From an uncultured Burkholderiales bacterium (GTDB lineage: Bacteria > Pseudomonadota > Gammaproteobacteria > Burkholderiales > Burkholderiaceae_C): a stretch of DNA of 6,062 bases. The notes under the pieces were generated by a model. The model made no database searches and was not told where the DNA came from. It was given only the letters and a program-made list of their open reading frames with translations. The stretch spans positions 1 to 6,062 of the forward strand of contig CAIYKK010000419.1 of assembly GCA_903926695.1 (NCBI GenBank), given 5' to 3'. Positions 5,152 through 6,062 of the stretch are shown here, piece by piece (positions within the stretch are counted from its first letter, which is position 1; the number at the start of each line of letters is the position of its first letter). Made by a program: the position numbers and the translations under genes.

Positions 5152-6062
5152 ATGAAACGCATGCTGGTCAATGCCACCCAGGCCGAAGAACGCCGCCTGG
5201 CCATCGTCGATGGACAAAAACTCCTCGACTACGAAATTGAAATCGAAGGGCGCGAACAGCGCAAGGGCAACATTTACAAAGCCGTCGTCACCCGCGTCGA
5301 GCCTTCACTCGAAGCGTGTTTTGTCGATTATGGCGAAGACCGCCACGGCTTTTTGCCGTTCAAGGAAATCTCGCGCCAGTATTTCACCCCCGGCGTGGCG
5401 GTCAATCAGGCGCGCATCAGCGACGTGATCCGCGAAGGCCAGGAGCTGCTGGTCCAGGTCGAAAAAGAAGAGCGCGGCAACAAGGGCGCGGCCCTGACCA
5501 CGTTTGTGTCGCTGGCCGGGCGCTACGTCGTCTTGATGCCGAACAACCCGCGCGGCGGCGGTGTTTCGCGCCGCATTGAAGGCGAAGACCGCGCCGAGCT
5601 GAAAGAAGCGATGGACAAGCTGGAATACCCAGCCGGTGCCAGCATCATTGCCCGCACCGCAGGCATTGGCCGCAGCGCGCCCGAGTTGCAGTGGGATTTG
5701 AACTACCTGCTCAAGCTCTGGACCGCCATTGACGGCGCTGGCAAGGGCGGCAAGGGCGCGTTCCTGATCTATCAGGAATCGAGCCTCGTCATTCGCGCCA
5801 TCCGCGACTATTTCAACAACGACATCGGCGACATCCTGTTCGACACCGACGACGTTTACGAGCAAGCGCGCCAGTTCATGGCCCATGTGATGCCCGAGCA
5901 CGAGCACCGCGTCAAGCGCTACCGCGACGACGCGCCGCTGTTCTCGCGTTTCCAGATCGAGCACCAGATCGAATCGGCCTACGCCCGCACGGTGCAACTG
6001 CCGTCCGGCGGCGCGATTGTGATTGACCACACCGAAGCCTTGGTTTCGGTCGATGTGAACTC
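5152..6062 (+). CDS. rne: Ribonuclease E, N-terminal catalytic region, 3'-truncated by window edge
   Basis: The frame is open from the ATG to the window edge: 303 whole codons plus two bases. RNase E is the essential single-strand endoribonuclease that starts mRNA decay and processes rRNA and tRNA, and it scaffolds the degradosome. Seen: the conserved start [21 protein letters not shown]; an S1 domain at about 36-120 with [23 protein letters not shown] and HGFLPFKEI; the 5'-sensor element [17 protein letters not shown] with Arg168-Thr169, matching E. coli Arg169-Thr170; a short GKGGKG linker (197-202); [12 protein letters not shown] (266-277); and VSVDVN at the end, with Asp301 matching the metal-binding catalytic Asp303 of E. 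coli. The second catalytic Asp, the Zn-link cysteines and any degradosome scaffold lie outside. RNase G shares the catalytic fold, but divergence from rluC, the long leader and the MKRMLVNA start favour RNase E. Confidence 0.95.
   Translation, partial: MKRMLVNATQAEERRLAIVDGQKLLDYEIEIEGREQRKGNIYKAVVTRVEPSLEACFVDYGEDRHGFLPFKEISRQYFTPGVAVNQARISDVIREGQELLVQVEKEERGNKGAALTTFVSLAGRYVVLMPNNPRGGGVSRRIEGEDRAELKEAMDKLEYPAGASIIARTAGIGRSAPELQWDLNYLLKLWTAIDGAGKGGKGAFLIYQESSLVIRAIRDYFNNDIGDILFDTDDVYEQARQFMAHVMPEHEHRVKRYRDDAPLFSRFQIEHQIESAYARTVQLPSGGAIVIDHTEALVSVDVN

Overview
The window is a GC-rich, tightly packed stretch of bacterial chromosome. It suggests a betaproteobacterium of the Burkholderiales, probably Comamonadaceae-like. 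This rests on the codon use, on protein sequences close to what I know from that group, and on gene order. It looks like a core housekeeping locus: I see no mobile element, CRISPR array, tRNA or rRNA.

Layout. Positions 1-1112 (+) hold the 3' part of a Maf/YceF-type nucleotide pyrophosphatase gene. It overlaps by 4 bases a gene for a divergent RsmI-like (tetrapyrrole-methylase fold) SAM-dependent methyltransferase. A bidirectional hairpin terminator at about 1132-1159 separates this pair from a convergent four-gene set on the minus strand. Read in transcription order from about 4563 down to 1194, that set is rluC (23S rRNA pseudouridine synthase), a Gph-like HAD phosphatase, a small Rieske [2Fe-2S] protein and a membrane-anchored S49 (SppA/SohB-like) peptidase. 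The gaps are only 31, 26 and 10 bases, so they probably form one operon.

Divergent from rluC, and 588 bases away, is rne (RNase E) at 5152 (+). It runs off the right edge just after the first catalytic aspartate. It has no stop codon in the window, so an ORF search that requires a stop would miss it. The long rne-rluC gap has no convincing protein gene. It does hold a perfect 10-bp hairpin with a U5 loop and a second structured element next to the rne ribosome binding site. A consensus TATAAT on the + strand lies inside the first codons of rluC. This fits a long, structured rne 5' leader of the kind through which RNase E autoregulates its own mRNA in enterobacteria, although here that is inference.

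How the genes fit together. Several products act on RNA or nucleotides: RNase E, RluC, Maf/YceF and probably the methyltransferase. The divergent rne-rluC pair with yceF nearby matches the E. coli rne-rluC-yceF neighbourhood, with the phosphatase, Rieske, peptidase and methyltransferase genes lying between rluC and yceF. I found no strong evidence for a new biological system. The points most worth checking are the rne leader, the divergent RsmI paralogue, the altered motif around the S49 catalytic serine, and the unassigned Rieske protein.
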